Shown: positions 8,905 through 18,799 of the stretch, piece by piece
How the letters are laid out: the number at the start of each line of letters is the position of its first letter
How positions within the stretch are numbered: position 1 is the first letter of the stretch
Assembly: GCA_016763695.1 (NCBI GenBank)
Contig: JAESTH010000164.1
Coordinates: forward strand, 1 to 43,446
Origin: Alcanivoracaceae bacterium
GTDB lineage: Bacteria > Pseudomonadota > Gammaproteobacteria > Xanthomonadales > Marinicellaceae
Length of the DNA: 43,446 nt
Direction of reading: 5' to 3'
Notes under the pieces: model-generated
Seen by the model: the letters and a program-made list of their open reading frames with translations, nothing else
Databases searched by the model: none
What the model was told of the DNA's origin: nothing
Translations under genes and position numbers: made by a program

Positions 8905-11900
8905 ATGTCAAGAAATGTAAAGGAAGGCTTGATTAGAGAAGGCCGCAATGTACTTAAAGTTTTTCTTTCATATCCACAATCTGGACGAAAAATGGCGATG
9001 AAAGCCATCGAAGTATGTCGTCAAGAAATTAACCATGGTAAGTGGCGTAAAGATTTTGTACTGGATGTTTGTATGTGGGACAAAGATGAACGTATGGTTG
9101 TGCTGGATGCTTTAATAGAACCCAATGATGTGATATATGCTCAAAATTTCCATCCCAGTGAAGCCGATTTTTTTGTTGTGTTTTTAACCAATAGAATTGG
9201 CGATGGAACCATAAAAGAGATCCATGATCGAAAGAATAAGCTACACCAAAGTATTAAAGATTGTACCTATATTTTTCTAAAAGATGAGCCGCCAAAGAAA
9301 ATCAAAGGTGCGACCCCTCGACAAGTAGCTGATTATGAAGAGTTATCTGAATGGTTTGCCCGCCCATTTATTCGTGAAGATTCTAAGAAAAAAGTATTCT
9401 CGAATAGTAAAATTGAACCTGTATTGATAGAAGATAATGAAAATTTTTTATCAGTATTTAAAAGTGTTTTAACAGAGTACTTGTTAGAAAAATATGATGA
9501 AATCATTGGTGAAAAAGCTGTTGTTAATTTTAATCCCTATCCTGGTCTTAAGCCTTTAAGTGAAGAACACGCCCATTGTATATTTGGAAGGAAAAAAGAC
9601 ATAGATAGAATTAATAAAAAACGGAAACAAGGGTGCCGATTTTTCATGATTTATGGTTCTTCTGGTGTTGGTAAATCATCCTTAATACTTGCAGGCGTGC
9701 TAGGGAGGTTGCCAGGAACTTGCAAGAAGTATACCTTCAATCCTCAAGGTGAACCATCGAATCAATTGGCTGAGATACTGGAAGGGTTGTTACCAGATAC
9801 TACAACTCTAGCAATTATTAATAAACCCAAAAAGGCACTTAAAGGTTTAAAAAAAGCCTTAGATGGAAATGATGGTTTGGTTATTTTTATTGATCAATTT
9901 GAGCGTATTTATTCTGTCAGTAGTGAGGAAATGACAAGTTTTACTCGCATACTTATGGCATTAGAACCAATTAAAAAATGTACAGTCATTATTGCACAGC
10001 GAGCTGATCAGATGCAAGAGTGGTCCAGTCGTCCTGATTTAAATAATTCAGATATATGGCATCTCCAACCCATCAGTCATGTACGCAGTACATATCTAAA
10101 AGATGTGATAACCAAACCAGCGATTAGGGCGAATGTGCCAAAACCAGAAGACCAACTAGTCTACCAGCTAATTGAGGACTTCGATGATAGGGAAAATTCA
10201 ACACCATTATTGGCACTGACACTACATGAATTATATGTACAAAGTGGAAATGGTGAACGTTCCATGACACTCACTGATTATGTATCTATGGGAGGTTTGA
10301 AAGGGCTGATTGATAAACGAACCATAAAATTAATTGACGAGTTAAATGACCTTGGGTTTGGTAAGCGACATCTGCATAAGTTGTTCTCACTTGTTGTAGA
10401 TGTGAATGAATATGGTAAACCAATTTCAAAAGTGGTCAAGAGAAAGAAGATAGAAAAGCTTTTCAATACAAAAACTGTTGAGATGTTAATTAAATCATTT
10501 TATCTTCGTACGGAGTCAGATGAAGGTGAACAAGGATCTACCTTAACGCTAGCACATGAAGTCTATTTTGATGAATGGCCATTATTGAGGTCTTGGGTAG
10601 ATGACAATAGAGTAGAACTCAGAGAAATCAGAGATTTAGAGCGAGAAGCCTTGAGGTGGGATGAACATGGAAGATCTCCCGCCTACTTGTTGCCAGCAGA
10701 AAGAGTCGAAACAGTTTCAGATTTTATTAAAAATTCAAATCATCGTATTAAGCCAAAATATAGCAAAGTAGTAAAAAGTTTCATCAATGTATCCACTATG
10801 AAAATGAAACAGCAAATGTTAAAAGAAAATATTTTGAAAGGTGTAATCAAGAAAATTGATGAGTTACTCAAGGAAGGAATAAAAGTGGAAAAACCCCTTT
10901 TTGATGATTCTTTCGCAGTATTTTATGATGTATTTTGGGGCGAAAAGGAGACTATTGTCACAAAACAACGCAACGGAATGAAGTCGCAAGATCATAGTGC
11001 AATTAATGATAAATCAGTGTATCAAATGACTACTAATGGCCTTACGCTTCTCCATTTGGCAGCAATCTCTGGCAGATTGGATAAAATAAAATATTTATTT
11101 TCTAGCTATGGTATGGATATAAACAGCAAAAGTATTTCACATGCCACTCCATTATCTTGTGCAAGCTATTGTGGCAATGTTGATGTGGTTAAGTTGCTTC
11201 TCCATTTGGATGCAAATATAGAGATAAAAAATAGTGAAAATGGTTTAAAGGCAATAGATTGGGCGGTAATGAATGGTCATTCAGAGATAGTAGGGCTACT
11301 TATGAGTAAAGTCAAAGGACAGAACGAGCATATGCCGATAGAGTTGTCTCATGGCCTCATTGTTTCAGCAGCTGCAGGAAGTCATGTAACTCAGTTAATC
11401 AAATATCTCAGTGAAGTAGAAAATGATAAAAATCGCATAAAAATAATCCAAGAAGCTTTATATTATTCATCCAATGCATCGAGTGAATGCGTTAAAATTT
11501 TAATAGAAGCGGGGGCTAACCCTCTTTTCGTGTACAAGAATGATCACATTTTCTTTCATTGGCTGGCAGCTGAAGGAAAATATAAAATAATAAAATTAAT
11601 ACTAAACACGATTAAAGGGTTTGATGTTAATAAGCAAAATTCGAAAAAAATTACTCCTTTAAACATGGTGCTTAACTATGCAAGTGTGAATGTGGAACCT
11701 TGTATAAAAATTTTATTAAAATATGGTGCAGACCCTTCAATCACTGATGATAATGACAGCAATGTGTTGCATATCATTGCAAGAAGAGAGCAGGATTTTC
11801 TGCTTAGATACTTTATTAAAGATAAGAGATTAAACTTAGAGAAGAGAGATAAGTCACGACTAACTGTTTTAGCGATAGTTGCCATAAATGGCAATATGAA

Positions 11901-13074
11901 ATTATTTAAAGCATTACTAAATGCTGGAGCCAACCCAGAATCAACTGACGACGAAGGTAATACTGTGCTTATGATGGTTATTAGAAGTAGTCATGAAAAT
12001 TTATTACAATTATTGCTGGAAAAGAGTAACAGCTTAAATGTGCAAGCAACCAATAGAATGGGAATGAATGCACTTATGTTTGCATCATTTCAAGGCGACT
12101 ATCCAGCGATTAAAATACTACTTAAATTTTTCAAGGGTTCGGCTATTAATGCTGTTGATAAGTCAGGTATGACCGCTTTGAACTATGCAAGTGAGAAGGG
12201 GCATAGTTTAGTGTTAGATTTATTAATTGATAATGGTGCTATTATACCTCTTTGGAGTCAAATATCGACATCAAAAGACAAAGAAACTAAATCACTTACG
12301 AGCCTTAAAAATAAAGCTTTGGGTTTATTAATTACCAAGGATTTAATGACATCACCTTCAGATCTCTGGAATATCCCTCCTCTTATTGGTAAGCCTGGTC
12401 AGTGGAAAACAATTAATAAGAATACGGCTGTTAAATTGCTAGGCCACCTTGCTAATACGCTCAATGATGATGGGTATTGGATAAATACCAGTTCGGTAAT
12501 ACGTGTCCGGACATTATCATTAGAATGCTACCCTGATATGTTGTTGTGTGAAGCAGAAGTGAAATTATTCGATGGTGAAAATGGTCTGATTACATTTATG
12601 TATATGGATAAAAAGTGCATATTGCTTAATGGTACATCGGATAACTTTCATAAGCTTAACGAAAATAAAAAAATTGATCTTACTGATCCGAAATTTGTGG
12701 TTGAATATTTGACTCTTTTCTGTGCTGGTGTTCAAAGTGATACAAATTGCCCTTTTACTATTGTTTCAAATGAAATAGATATTGTTTTTATTAATAAAGT
12801 TAATAAGAAAGCAGCGTATTGGCTAAAACATGGAATTAAACCTCATAGCAAGCCAGAATTTGATGAAAAAGAAGAAGCGTGGAAAATATCCGCAACAATA
12901 ATATATTTAGGGACGATATTTGAAGCTGATTTTAGTTTAACAAAGGTGGGGATAGTTGAAATGATTGATGACCAACCTAGCGATACACTTATTGATCTTC
13001 CAGTTAAAACCTGGGGCTTTTGGGGGAATATTCGTAGAGATTTGACGCAGCTATTACAGTCAGAAAAATTATAA
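8905..13074 (+). CDS. STAND NTPase with DUF4062/TIR-like N-terminus, ankyrin repeats and unassigned C-terminal region; putative defence/signal-transduction protein
   Basis: 1389 aa. N-term LKVFLSYPQSGRKMAMKA...SEADFFVVFLTNRIGDGTIKEI; nSTAND1-type NPYPGLKPLSEEHAHCIFGRKKDI, Walker A FFMIYGSSGVGKSSL, Walker B VIFIDQFERI, EALRWDEHGRSPAYLLPAERVE; ankyrin units such as NGLTLLHLAAISGRLDKIKYL and ATPLSCASYCGNVDVVKLLLHLDANIE. Confidence 0.85.
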   Translation: MSRNVKEGLIREGRNVLKVFLSYPQSGRKMAMKAIEVCRQEINHGKWRKDFVLDVCMWDKDERMVVLDALIEPNDVIYAQNFHPSEADFFVVFLTNRIGDGTIKEIHDRKNKLHQSIKDCTYIFLKDEPPKKIKGATPRQVADYEELSEWFARPFIREDSKKKVFSNSKIEPVLIEDNENFLSVFKSVLTEYLLEKYDEIIGEKAVVNFNPYPGLKPLSEEHAHCIFGRKKDIDRINKKRKQGCRFFMIYGSSGVGKSSLILAGVLGRLPGTCKKYTFNPQGEPSNQLAEILEGLLPDTTTLAIINKPKKALKGLKKALDGNDGLVIFIDQFERIYSVSSEEMTSFTRILMALEPIKKCTVIIAQRADQMQEWSSRPDLNNSDIWHLQPISHVRSTYLKDVITKPAIRANVPKPEDQLVYQLIEDFDDRENSTPLLALTLHELYVQSGNGERSMTLTDYVSMGGLKGLIDKRTIKLIDELNDLGFGKRHLHKLFSLVVDVNEYGKPISKVVKRKKIEKLFNTKTVEMLIKSFYLRTESDEGEQGSTLTLAHEVYFDEWPLLRSWVDDNRVELREIRDLEREALRWDEHGRSPAYLLPAERVETVSDFIKNSNHRIKPKYSKVVKSFINVSTMKMKQQMLKENILKGVIKKIDELLKEGIKVEKPLFDDSFAVFYDVFWGEKETIVTKQRNGMKSQDHSAINDKSVYQMTTNGLTLLHLAAISGRLDKIKYLFSSYGMDINSKSISHATPLSCASYCGNVDVVKLLLHLDANIEIKNSENGLKAIDWAVMNGHSEIVGLLMSKVKGQNEHMPIELSHGLIVSAAAGSHVTQLIKYLSEVENDKNRIKIIQEALYYSSNASSECVKILIEAGANPLFVYKNDHIFFHWLAAEGKYKIIKLILNTIKGFDVNKQNSKKITPLNMVLNYASVNVEPCIKILLKYGADPSITDDNDSNVLHIIARREQDFLLRYFIKDKRLNLEKRDKSRLTVLAIVAINGNMKLFKALLNAGANPESTDDEGNTVLMMVIRSSHENLLQLLLEKSNSLNVQATNRMGMNALMFASFQGDYPAIKILLKFFKGSAINAVDKSGMTALNYASEKGHSLVLDLLIDNGAIIPLWSQISTSKDKETKSLTSLKNKALGLLITKDLMTSPSDLWNIPPLIGKPGQWKTINKNTAVKLLGHLANTLNDDGYWINTSSVIRVRTLSLECYPDMLLCEAEVKLFDGENGLITFMYMDKKCILLNGTSDNFHKLNENKKIDLTDPKFVVEYLTLFCAGVQSDTNCPFTIVSNEIDIVFINKVNKKAAYWLKHGIKPHSKPEFDEKEEAWKISATIIYLGTIFEADFSLTKVGIVEMIDDQPSDTLIDLPVKTWGFWGNIRRDLTQLLQSEKL

Positions 13075-13193
13075 TAATTAACCTTGGTTTCAACAACGAA
13101 GTGCAACACATTAATTAACCAGCTAATTGACTAAATACTAGTATAAATAAGTTTTTATCACAAGAATTATATGGAGATATTTCACGTCACTGT

Positions 13194-13217
13194 GGAGGCA
13201 AGATATGTCCTGTCTCT
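13194..13217. repeat. Degenerate copy of the REP-like palindrome
   Basis: GGAGGCAAGATATGTCCTGTCTCT resembles the perfect copy at 1536-1559; also between convergent genes. Confidence 0.55.
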
Positions 13218-13234
13218 GGTATGGTTGGCGATTA

Positions 13235-14551
13235 TCAAAAAACATAACCCATAGAGAATAACCAAATACTACCATCACCTCTCAGGATAGTTTCTAGCCC
13301 CGCATCTTCAGTGCTTTCATAATTTAAACTCAAAATCCAGGAATTTGTGGGCTGTAACCTTAGACCGATAGTATATCTCTTTTCCCAATTATCGGCTTGA
13401 GATATATCAAAGAAATTTTCTATATTAACTTGATCATATTGTGTGACTAGGCTCAGTTTGGCGTGAGAAAAATCTTCACTCAACCAATTGTCTGAGAATA
13501 AATTTTCTAATGAGAAAATGCTTCTGATGTAATATCCATCCATAACAGCAGAACCGTTGATTTCTCTATCGATATTCATTTTGGTGTATTCGGCGACTAA
13601 CTCCAGCCAGTTCCACTGGTAATCAATATCAAAATTATATCCAGTAATATCTTTTCTGCCCTCATCATCCCAAGCGCCATTATATAAGCTAAATCCTAAT
13701 GTTAGGCCTGAAGTATTCTGTAAGCTTATTTTGGCAGCTATGGCCTTATTGTTGTTATTGTCGACGCCAAAGCCCTGTCTGGTTGCTCGCAGTCCAGTTG
13801 TAGACAAACCGCTGTCAAGACCTGCGATAACATAAGCTTGATAGTCGGCAAGCCAGTTTTCGGAAACATTGAATCGCCCATTGACGCCGAAACCATTGTC
13901 AGTCCAGTCAGAAGGTGCCAGTGCGAAGCTGGTATATGGTTTGGATATGACATCACGTAAAGGAGCAAAGTGGTCTCTTTCAATATTGCCAAAAGGCACC
14001 AATAAAATGCCGCCTCTAAAATTCATCCATGAGTTGATTTTGAAATCAGTATAGGCTTGCTCCAGCAATACTTCTCCGCCGCGAGAACCACCTACTGTTG
14101 CGGCTCTTTCAAACTCTAATTCAGCAAAATAACTGAGTCTCTTGTGTGGTTGTCCGCTTAAAATCAGTTCAAAAGATTGTCCATCGATGATGGTATTTTC
14201 GTTGGTGGCTTTGCCTGCGGTAATTGTGCCGTAGATGCCTAGGTTAGGCTGATTTTCCTGTACTTTGGAAATACGAGTTACTTCGCTACTGTTTTCTTCA
14301 ACCTGTTCCTGAACATCAGTTAAGACATCGTGCAATTGCACTGCATAAGCCTCTAAGCTGGCAATTCTTTGCGAGTTTGTAGTCGATACATCATTTCCAA
14401 TATCTTGTTTTAACTGGTTGATTTGTCGTTGTAAATTGGCAAAATTATCTTCCAGTTCCTGTATTTTGTTTTGTAAGCTTTTTTGAGCTGAACTTGTGCT
14501 GACGAATAATAAAAGCGTAAGTAGAAAGTGTGTTGAATAGATTCTTCTCAT
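13235..14551 (-). CDS. Outer-membrane porin (OprO/OprP-like) with N-terminal coiled coil
   Basis: Signal peptide, coiled coil KSLQNKIQELEDNFANLQRQINQLKQDI, beta-barrel-like repeats, terminal phenylalanine (SMGYVF). Confidence 0.7.
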   Translation of the reverse strand: MRRIYSTHFLLTLLLFVSTSSAQKSLQNKIQELEDNFANLQRQINQLKQDIGNDVSTTNSQRIASLEAYAVQLHDVLTDVQEQVEENSSEVTRISKVQENQPNLGIYGTITAGKATNENTIIDGQSFELILSGQPHKRLSYFAELEFERAATVGGSRGGEVLLEQAYTDFKINSWMNFRGGILLVPFGNIERDHFAPLRDVISKPYTSFALAPSDWTDNGFGVNGRFNVSENWLADYQAYVIAGLDSGLSTTGLRATRQGFGVDNNNNKAIAAKISLQNTSGLTLGFSLYNGAWDDEGRKDITGYNFDIDYQWNWLELVAEYTKMNIDREINGSAVMDGYYIRSIFSLENLFSDNWLSEDFSHAKLSLVTQYDQVNIENFFDISQADNWEKRYTIGLRLQPTNSWILSLNYESTEDAGLETILRGDGSIWLFSMGYVF

Positions 14552-16305
14552 AAGGTGACTTCCAGAATAATTGGGATGGATTTTTTACCATGATAAATGG
14601 CAAATAAAGAGCAATCTCCCAGCGTTGTATTGGGTTCTGCATAAATCATGAGTTGTATATGTTTGTTGTCAAGTATTTGTATGTTGCGGACTTTCACTTG
14701 ATTAAATTCCGAGCGGCCACGAAAAATTTTAAACTCATCCAGCTTGATTCCATCGGGTATTTCTATTTTTATTTTTTTGGTTTTTCCGCGAGAAACTTCA
14801 GTATTCGACAATGCATGAATTTTTATTTTTTTGGATTTATGGTTGAACTTTGGTAATGTGAACACAGGTGTTTCTATCTTATTTTTACCTCTGTTCTTAA
14901 TGGTATTATTATCTGTACTACTATCTGTGATTGTATGGTCATTAAGTGGCGGTGTAAGGATTGTTGGTTTATCCGTAGTCTTATCATTCCTAGTGATTTC
15001 GTCAGTAGAATCGGGTTGTTTCTCTTCTTGTTTTGTTTGTACAATCTTGGTAGCTGGTTTTTTAGTTTGTATAGTGGTTACTTTAGGCTTTACAGATTCA
15101 TTATTTTCAGGTTCTACAATTTCTTGTATACTGTTATCTGTGAGTGTTATATCTTCATTTGTTGCAGATTTTTGGTTTTCACCTTTCTTAATGCTTTCTT
15201 TTTGCGGTTCTATTGGTGGAGTGTCATCTAGTGATATTTGTAATTGTTTATTAGCAGACTTGTCAATTGGTTTAGTAACTATAGGTTTAATAACTGGCTG
15301 TTGGTTTTCACTGATTTCCCCAGCTGTTTTAATGGTGTTTGTGTAAGTAAATACTGCAATAGCGGTAAACAACAGTAGTGTTGTAGTGGCCATTAATCTC
15401 TTTTTGCTTTTATTGGTTTTTTCGGTAAAGATTAATGTGGCTGCATCTGAGTTCGATGGATCTGGGTTTTTGTTGGGTATAATTTTTTTATTTAATTGTG
15501 CAGGAGCAGTCAATTGCTGCAATGTATTTTTGAGTAAATCTGGAGTGCTGGGTCGGTTATCTGGGTTTTTTTCTAAGTATTTATCAATGACTTGAGATAG
15601 TTTTTCGGGTATTTTGGGGTTTAACTCATGTAATAAAGCGGGTTTAAGTGTGAGTTGTTTGGTCATTGCGGCTTCAAATGTCGCAGCAGAAAAAGGATTG
15701 TTGCCACTTAGCATGGTATAGGCAAGTAATCCAAGAGAATAACAGTCGGAAGATTGGGTGTGAATGGTGTTTTGTAAAATTTCAGGAGCCAGATATTTGG
15801 GCGTGCCAATAAAAAAGCCAGAAGCGGTTAAACCAGTGTCTTGTGATCGTGCAATGCCAAAATCTAATAATTTAGCTTGTCCAGTCGGTAATATTTGTAT
15901 GTTGCCTGGTTTTAAATCACGGTGTAATATATGCTTGTCATGGGCAAACTGTAATGCATGACATAGATCAATCAATATGCTTTTGTGTTCGCTCAATTTA
16001 TGGGCTTGATCTATCCATTGTTCCAGTGATTCACCAGCAAGGTGTTCCATAACCAGAAATGGTTTTTTATTGTCGATCCCATATTCTAGCAGCATAACAA
16101 TATTGGGGTGCGAAATTTCGCCTATGGTTCGTGCCTCATTTTTAAATCTTTCCAGCGCAGATTCATCGCCGTTTGAGTGCAGTACTTTTATGGCAACCAG
16201 TCTGCCAATATCAGGATCTTTGGCCGAATAGACTACTCCCATACCACCGACACCCAGTGTGTCAATGATGGGAAACCTGCCGATAAATTCTGGAAATTCA
16301 CTCAT
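14548..16305 (-). CDS. Membrane-anchored Ser/Thr protein kinase (PknB/Hanks type)
   Basis: GVGGMGVVYSAKD, VAIKVL, HRDLKPGNI, LLDFGIA, GTPKYLAPE; TM helix followed by an extracytoplasmic region. Confidence 0.92.
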   Translation of the reverse strand: MSEFPEFIGRFPIIDTLGVGGMGVVYSAKDPDIGRLVAIKVLHSNGDESALERFKNEARTIGEISHPNIVMLLEYGIDNKKPFLVMEHLAGESLEQWIDQAHKLSEHKSILIDLCHALQFAHDKHILHRDLKPGNIQILPTGQAKLLDFGIARSQDTGLTASGFFIGTPKYLAPEILQNTIHTQSSDCYSLGLLAYTMLSGNNPFSAATFEAAMTKQLTLKPALLHELNPKIPEKLSQVIDKYLEKNPDNRPSTPDLLKNTLQQLTAPAQLNKKIIPNKNPDPSNSDAATLIFTEKTNKSKKRLMATTTLLLFTAIAVFTYTNTIKTAGEISENQQPVIKPIVTKPIDKSANKQLQISLDDTPPIEPQKESIKKGENQKSATNEDITLTDNSIQEIVEPENNESVKPKVTTIQTKKPATKIVQTKQEEKQPDSTDEITRNDKTTDKPTILTPPLNDHTITDSSTDNNTIKNRGKNKIETPVFTLPKFNHKSKKIKIHALSNTEVSRGKTKKIKIEIPDGIKLDEFKIFRGRSEFNQVKVRNIQILDNKHIQLMIYAEPNTTLGDCSLFAIYHGKKSIPIILEVTL

Positions 16306-16473
16306 GCTTACGAATAAAATTTTTATTATATTAGAATAATTTCATATAATAGCTTTTTAACTCATGCTATTCAAGGAGGAGATTATAAGTTTATTGGTTT
16401 AAATAACTTAATTGATTGTCCTATGAATTTAACTCTTATATTGTGAATGATACAGTCAACACACAATGTTGTA

Positions 16474-16758
16474 TCAATCTTTGGCCTTTTTAAACTGAGC
16501 CAGCTTCTCTTCACTCACAGGTGTTTGGTATTTGTCTTTCCAATCAGAGTAGGGCATTTTATAAACGATTTCTCTGGCATCCTCTTTATTTAACTCCACA
16601 TCAAGCTGCTGTGCTGCGTCAACCATCCAGTTGGATAGGCAGTTCCTACAAAAATTAGCCAGTATCATTAAGTCGATATTTTGTACGTCTTTGCGTTCAT
16701 CTAAGTGATTGATTAAACGGTCAAAGGCCATTGCTTTAATTTCTATTTCTTTTTTCAT
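16474..16758 (-). CDS. DUF1244 family protein
   Basis: [49 protein letters not shown]. Start placed at internal ATG 16758, since the longer ORF overlaps folD. Confidence 0.75.
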   Translation of the reverse strand: MKKEIEIKAMAFDRLINHLDERKDVQNIDLMILANFCRNCLSNWMVDAAQQLDVELNKEDAREIVYKMPYSDWKDKYQTPVSEEKLAQFKKAKD

Positions 16759-16837
16759 GGTTACCAAAGTTATGCAAACTGCACTTCTAATGTTAAAATG
16801 CCATGATAACATCAACTTATTTATAGTGATATTAAAA

Positions 16838-17686
16838 ATGATGACAGCGCAAATATTAAATGGCAAATTAGTTGCCAATCAATTGATTGAAAACATTGCA
16901 AAAAAAATAGCAAAACGTGTTGCTAAGGGTCATAAAGCACCAGGCATAGCTGTGGTGTTAGTGGGCGATAACCCTGCTTCAGAAATTTATGTGCGTAACA
17001 AAGAAAAAGCTTGTGAGAAAGCGGGTATACAATCGGTGTCACACCGTTTGCCAAGAAATACTTCAGCAGCAGAGCTGTATCATTTGATTGATGAGTTGAA
17101 TGAAGATGATGATATTGACGGTATTTTAGTACAGTTGCCACTGCCTCAGCATATTGATGAAACCGAAGTAACCAATAGAATTAACCCCAATAAAGATGTG
17201 GATGGCTTTCATGCCGAAAATGTAGGGCGTTTAGCCTTGCGTCAACCTGGTTTGAGACCCTGTACGCCCAGAGGTATAATGACCCTGTTACACCATTATG
17301 ACATCATTCCTAGAGGCCGGCATTGTGTTATTATTGGTGCATCAAATATTGTAGGACGACCATTAATGCTAGAAATGCTCTATGCTGGTGCGACTGTAAC
17401 TGTTTGTCATCGATTTACTAAAAATCTTGCCGTGCATGTTAAAAAGGCAGAGATACTTTGTGTTGCAGTTGGAAAGGCAGGTATAGTAGATTCTAACTGG
17501 ATTCCCGATGGCTGTATTGTTGTTGATATTGCCATTAATAGGCAGGAAAATGGTAAATTATGTGGCGATGTGGATTTTGATATGGTTAAGGATAGAGTGA
17601 GTTGGATTTCACCCGTGCCAGGAGGGGTAGGTCCCATGACTGTTGCCACATTGATGCAAAATACTTATGAAGCTTCTTTGTTGTAA
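16838..17686 (+). CDS. folD: Bifunctional methylenetetrahydrofolate dehydrogenase/cyclohydrolase
   Basis: [81 protein letters not shown]. Start chosen at 16838 or 16841. Confidence 0.95.
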   Translation: MMTAQILNGKLVANQLIENIAKKIAKRVAKGHKAPGIAVVLVGDNPASEIYVRNKEKACEKAGIQSVSHRLPRNTSAAELYHLIDELNEDDDIDGILVQLPLPQHIDETEVTNRINPNKDVDGFHAENVGRLALRQPGLRPCTPRGIMTLLHHYDIIPRGRHCVIIGASNIVGRPLMLEMLYAGATVTVCHRFTKNLAVHVKKAEILCVAVGKAGIVDSNWIPDGCIVVDIAINRQENGKLCGDVDFDMVKDRVSWISPVPGGVGPMTVATLMQNTYEASLL

Positions 17687-17763
17687 TTGGTAAGTTTGAG
17701 CTCAAAGAATCTCCGGTGGCTTATATAAGCAATTGCTAATTAGTCTTTTTATTTTATTTTTGT

Positions 17764-17769
17764 TATAAT
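17764..17769 (+). promoter_or_regulatory. Candidate -10 element for prpB
   Basis: TATAAT followed by ACGCGCGC, in an AT-rich intergenic region upstream of prpB. Confidence 0.35.
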
Positions 17770-17815
17770 ACGCGCGCTAAATTCTTGGCTCAAAATAAGA
17801 TGAAAAGGTTATAAA

Positions 17816-18700
17816 ATGACTAACAAAATACAATCTGCAGGGGCTCTGTTCAGAGCGGCTGTACAAGACAATAAACCACTATCAGTAGTGGGAACAATTA
17901 CCGCGTTAACAGCTTTAATGGCGGAAAAAATCGGACATAAAGCCATATATTTATCAGGTGGCGGAGTAGCAGCCAATTCATTAGGCATGCCTGATTTGGG
18001 TATCAGTTCATTGGAAGACGTCTTAATTGATACACGCAGAATCACCGATGTGTGTAAATTACCCTTATTAATTGATGTTGATACCTGTTGGGGTGGTGCA
18101 TTTAATATTGCAAGAACCACTCGCAGCGTTATTAAAGCGGGTGCTGCAGCCATGCACATGGAAGATCAAGTGGCAGAAAAGCGTTGTGGGCATCGCCCCA
18201 ATAAAGAAGTGGTCAGTAAAGGTGAAATGGCTGATCGTATAAAAGCAGCTGTGGATGCAAGAACAGATGATGAATTTGTCATTATGGCACGTACTGATTC
18301 GTTGGCAATTGAAGGTTTGGATTCCGCTATTGAGCGCATGGTTGCTTACGTTGAGGCTGGTGCGGATATGATCTTCCCAGAAGCGGTACAGACTCTAGAG
18401 CAATATAAACAAATCAAGGCGGCTGTTAAGGTGCCCATTTTGGCAAATATTACCGAATTCGGAAAAACAGAATTGTATTCACAACAGGAGCTGGCAGCAC
18501 ACAATGTTGATATGGTGTTGTATTGCTGTGGTGCTTATCGTGCCATGAATAAGGGCGCACAAAATGTTTATGAAGCTTTGTTAAATGATGGTCATCAAAG
18601 AAATGTTATAGATATAATGCAACCCAGAGAAGACATGTATGAGTTTTTGGGTTATCACAAATATGAGCAAAAGCTTGATCAATTATTTGCTAAAAAATAA
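17816..18700 (+). CDS. prpB: Methylisocitrate lyase
   Basis: [78 protein letters not shown]. Confidence 0.95.
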   Translation: MTNKIQSAGALFRAAVQDNKPLSVVGTITALTALMAEKIGHKAIYLSGGGVAANSLGMPDLGISSLEDVLIDTRRITDVCKLPLLIDVDTCWGGAFNIARTTRSVIKAGAAAMHMEDQVAEKRCGHRPNKEVVSKGEMADRIKAAVDARTDDEFVIMARTDSLAIEGLDSAIERMVAYVEAGADMIFPEAVQTLEQYKQIKAAVKVPILANITEFGKTELYSQQELAAHNVDMVLYCCGAYRAMNKGAQNVYEALLNDGHQRNVIDIMQPREDMYEFLGYHKYEQKLDQLFAKK

Positions 18701-18740
18701 CCAGCCATTATCCTTTGAAATGTGGTTATAAAAAATACAA

Positions 18741-18772
18741 CGTCATTCCTGCGAAGGTGAGAATCACGTGAC
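18741..18772. repeat. Dispersed-repeat-like palindromic element between prpB and prpC
   Basis: CGTCATTCCTGCGAAGGTGAGAATCACGTGAC resembles the widespread GTCATTCCCGCGaagGCGGGAATC-type repeat; single copy noticed here. Confidence 0.5.
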
Positions 18773-18799
18773 TTAAATCTAAATTAAAGAGAAAAACTA

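Noticed and set aside
14653-15961. Several + strand ORFs (up to 171 aa) opposite the kinase gene
   Set aside because: Antisense to a well-supported kinase frame; low-complexity F/L/S-rich translations typical of the complement of a T/K/N-rich linker.
16373-16410. Strong Shine-Dalgarno-like AAGGAGGAG with no gene after it
   Set aside because: No usable start codon follows; it lies inside a 12-codon ORF (MLFKEEIISLLV). Probably chance.
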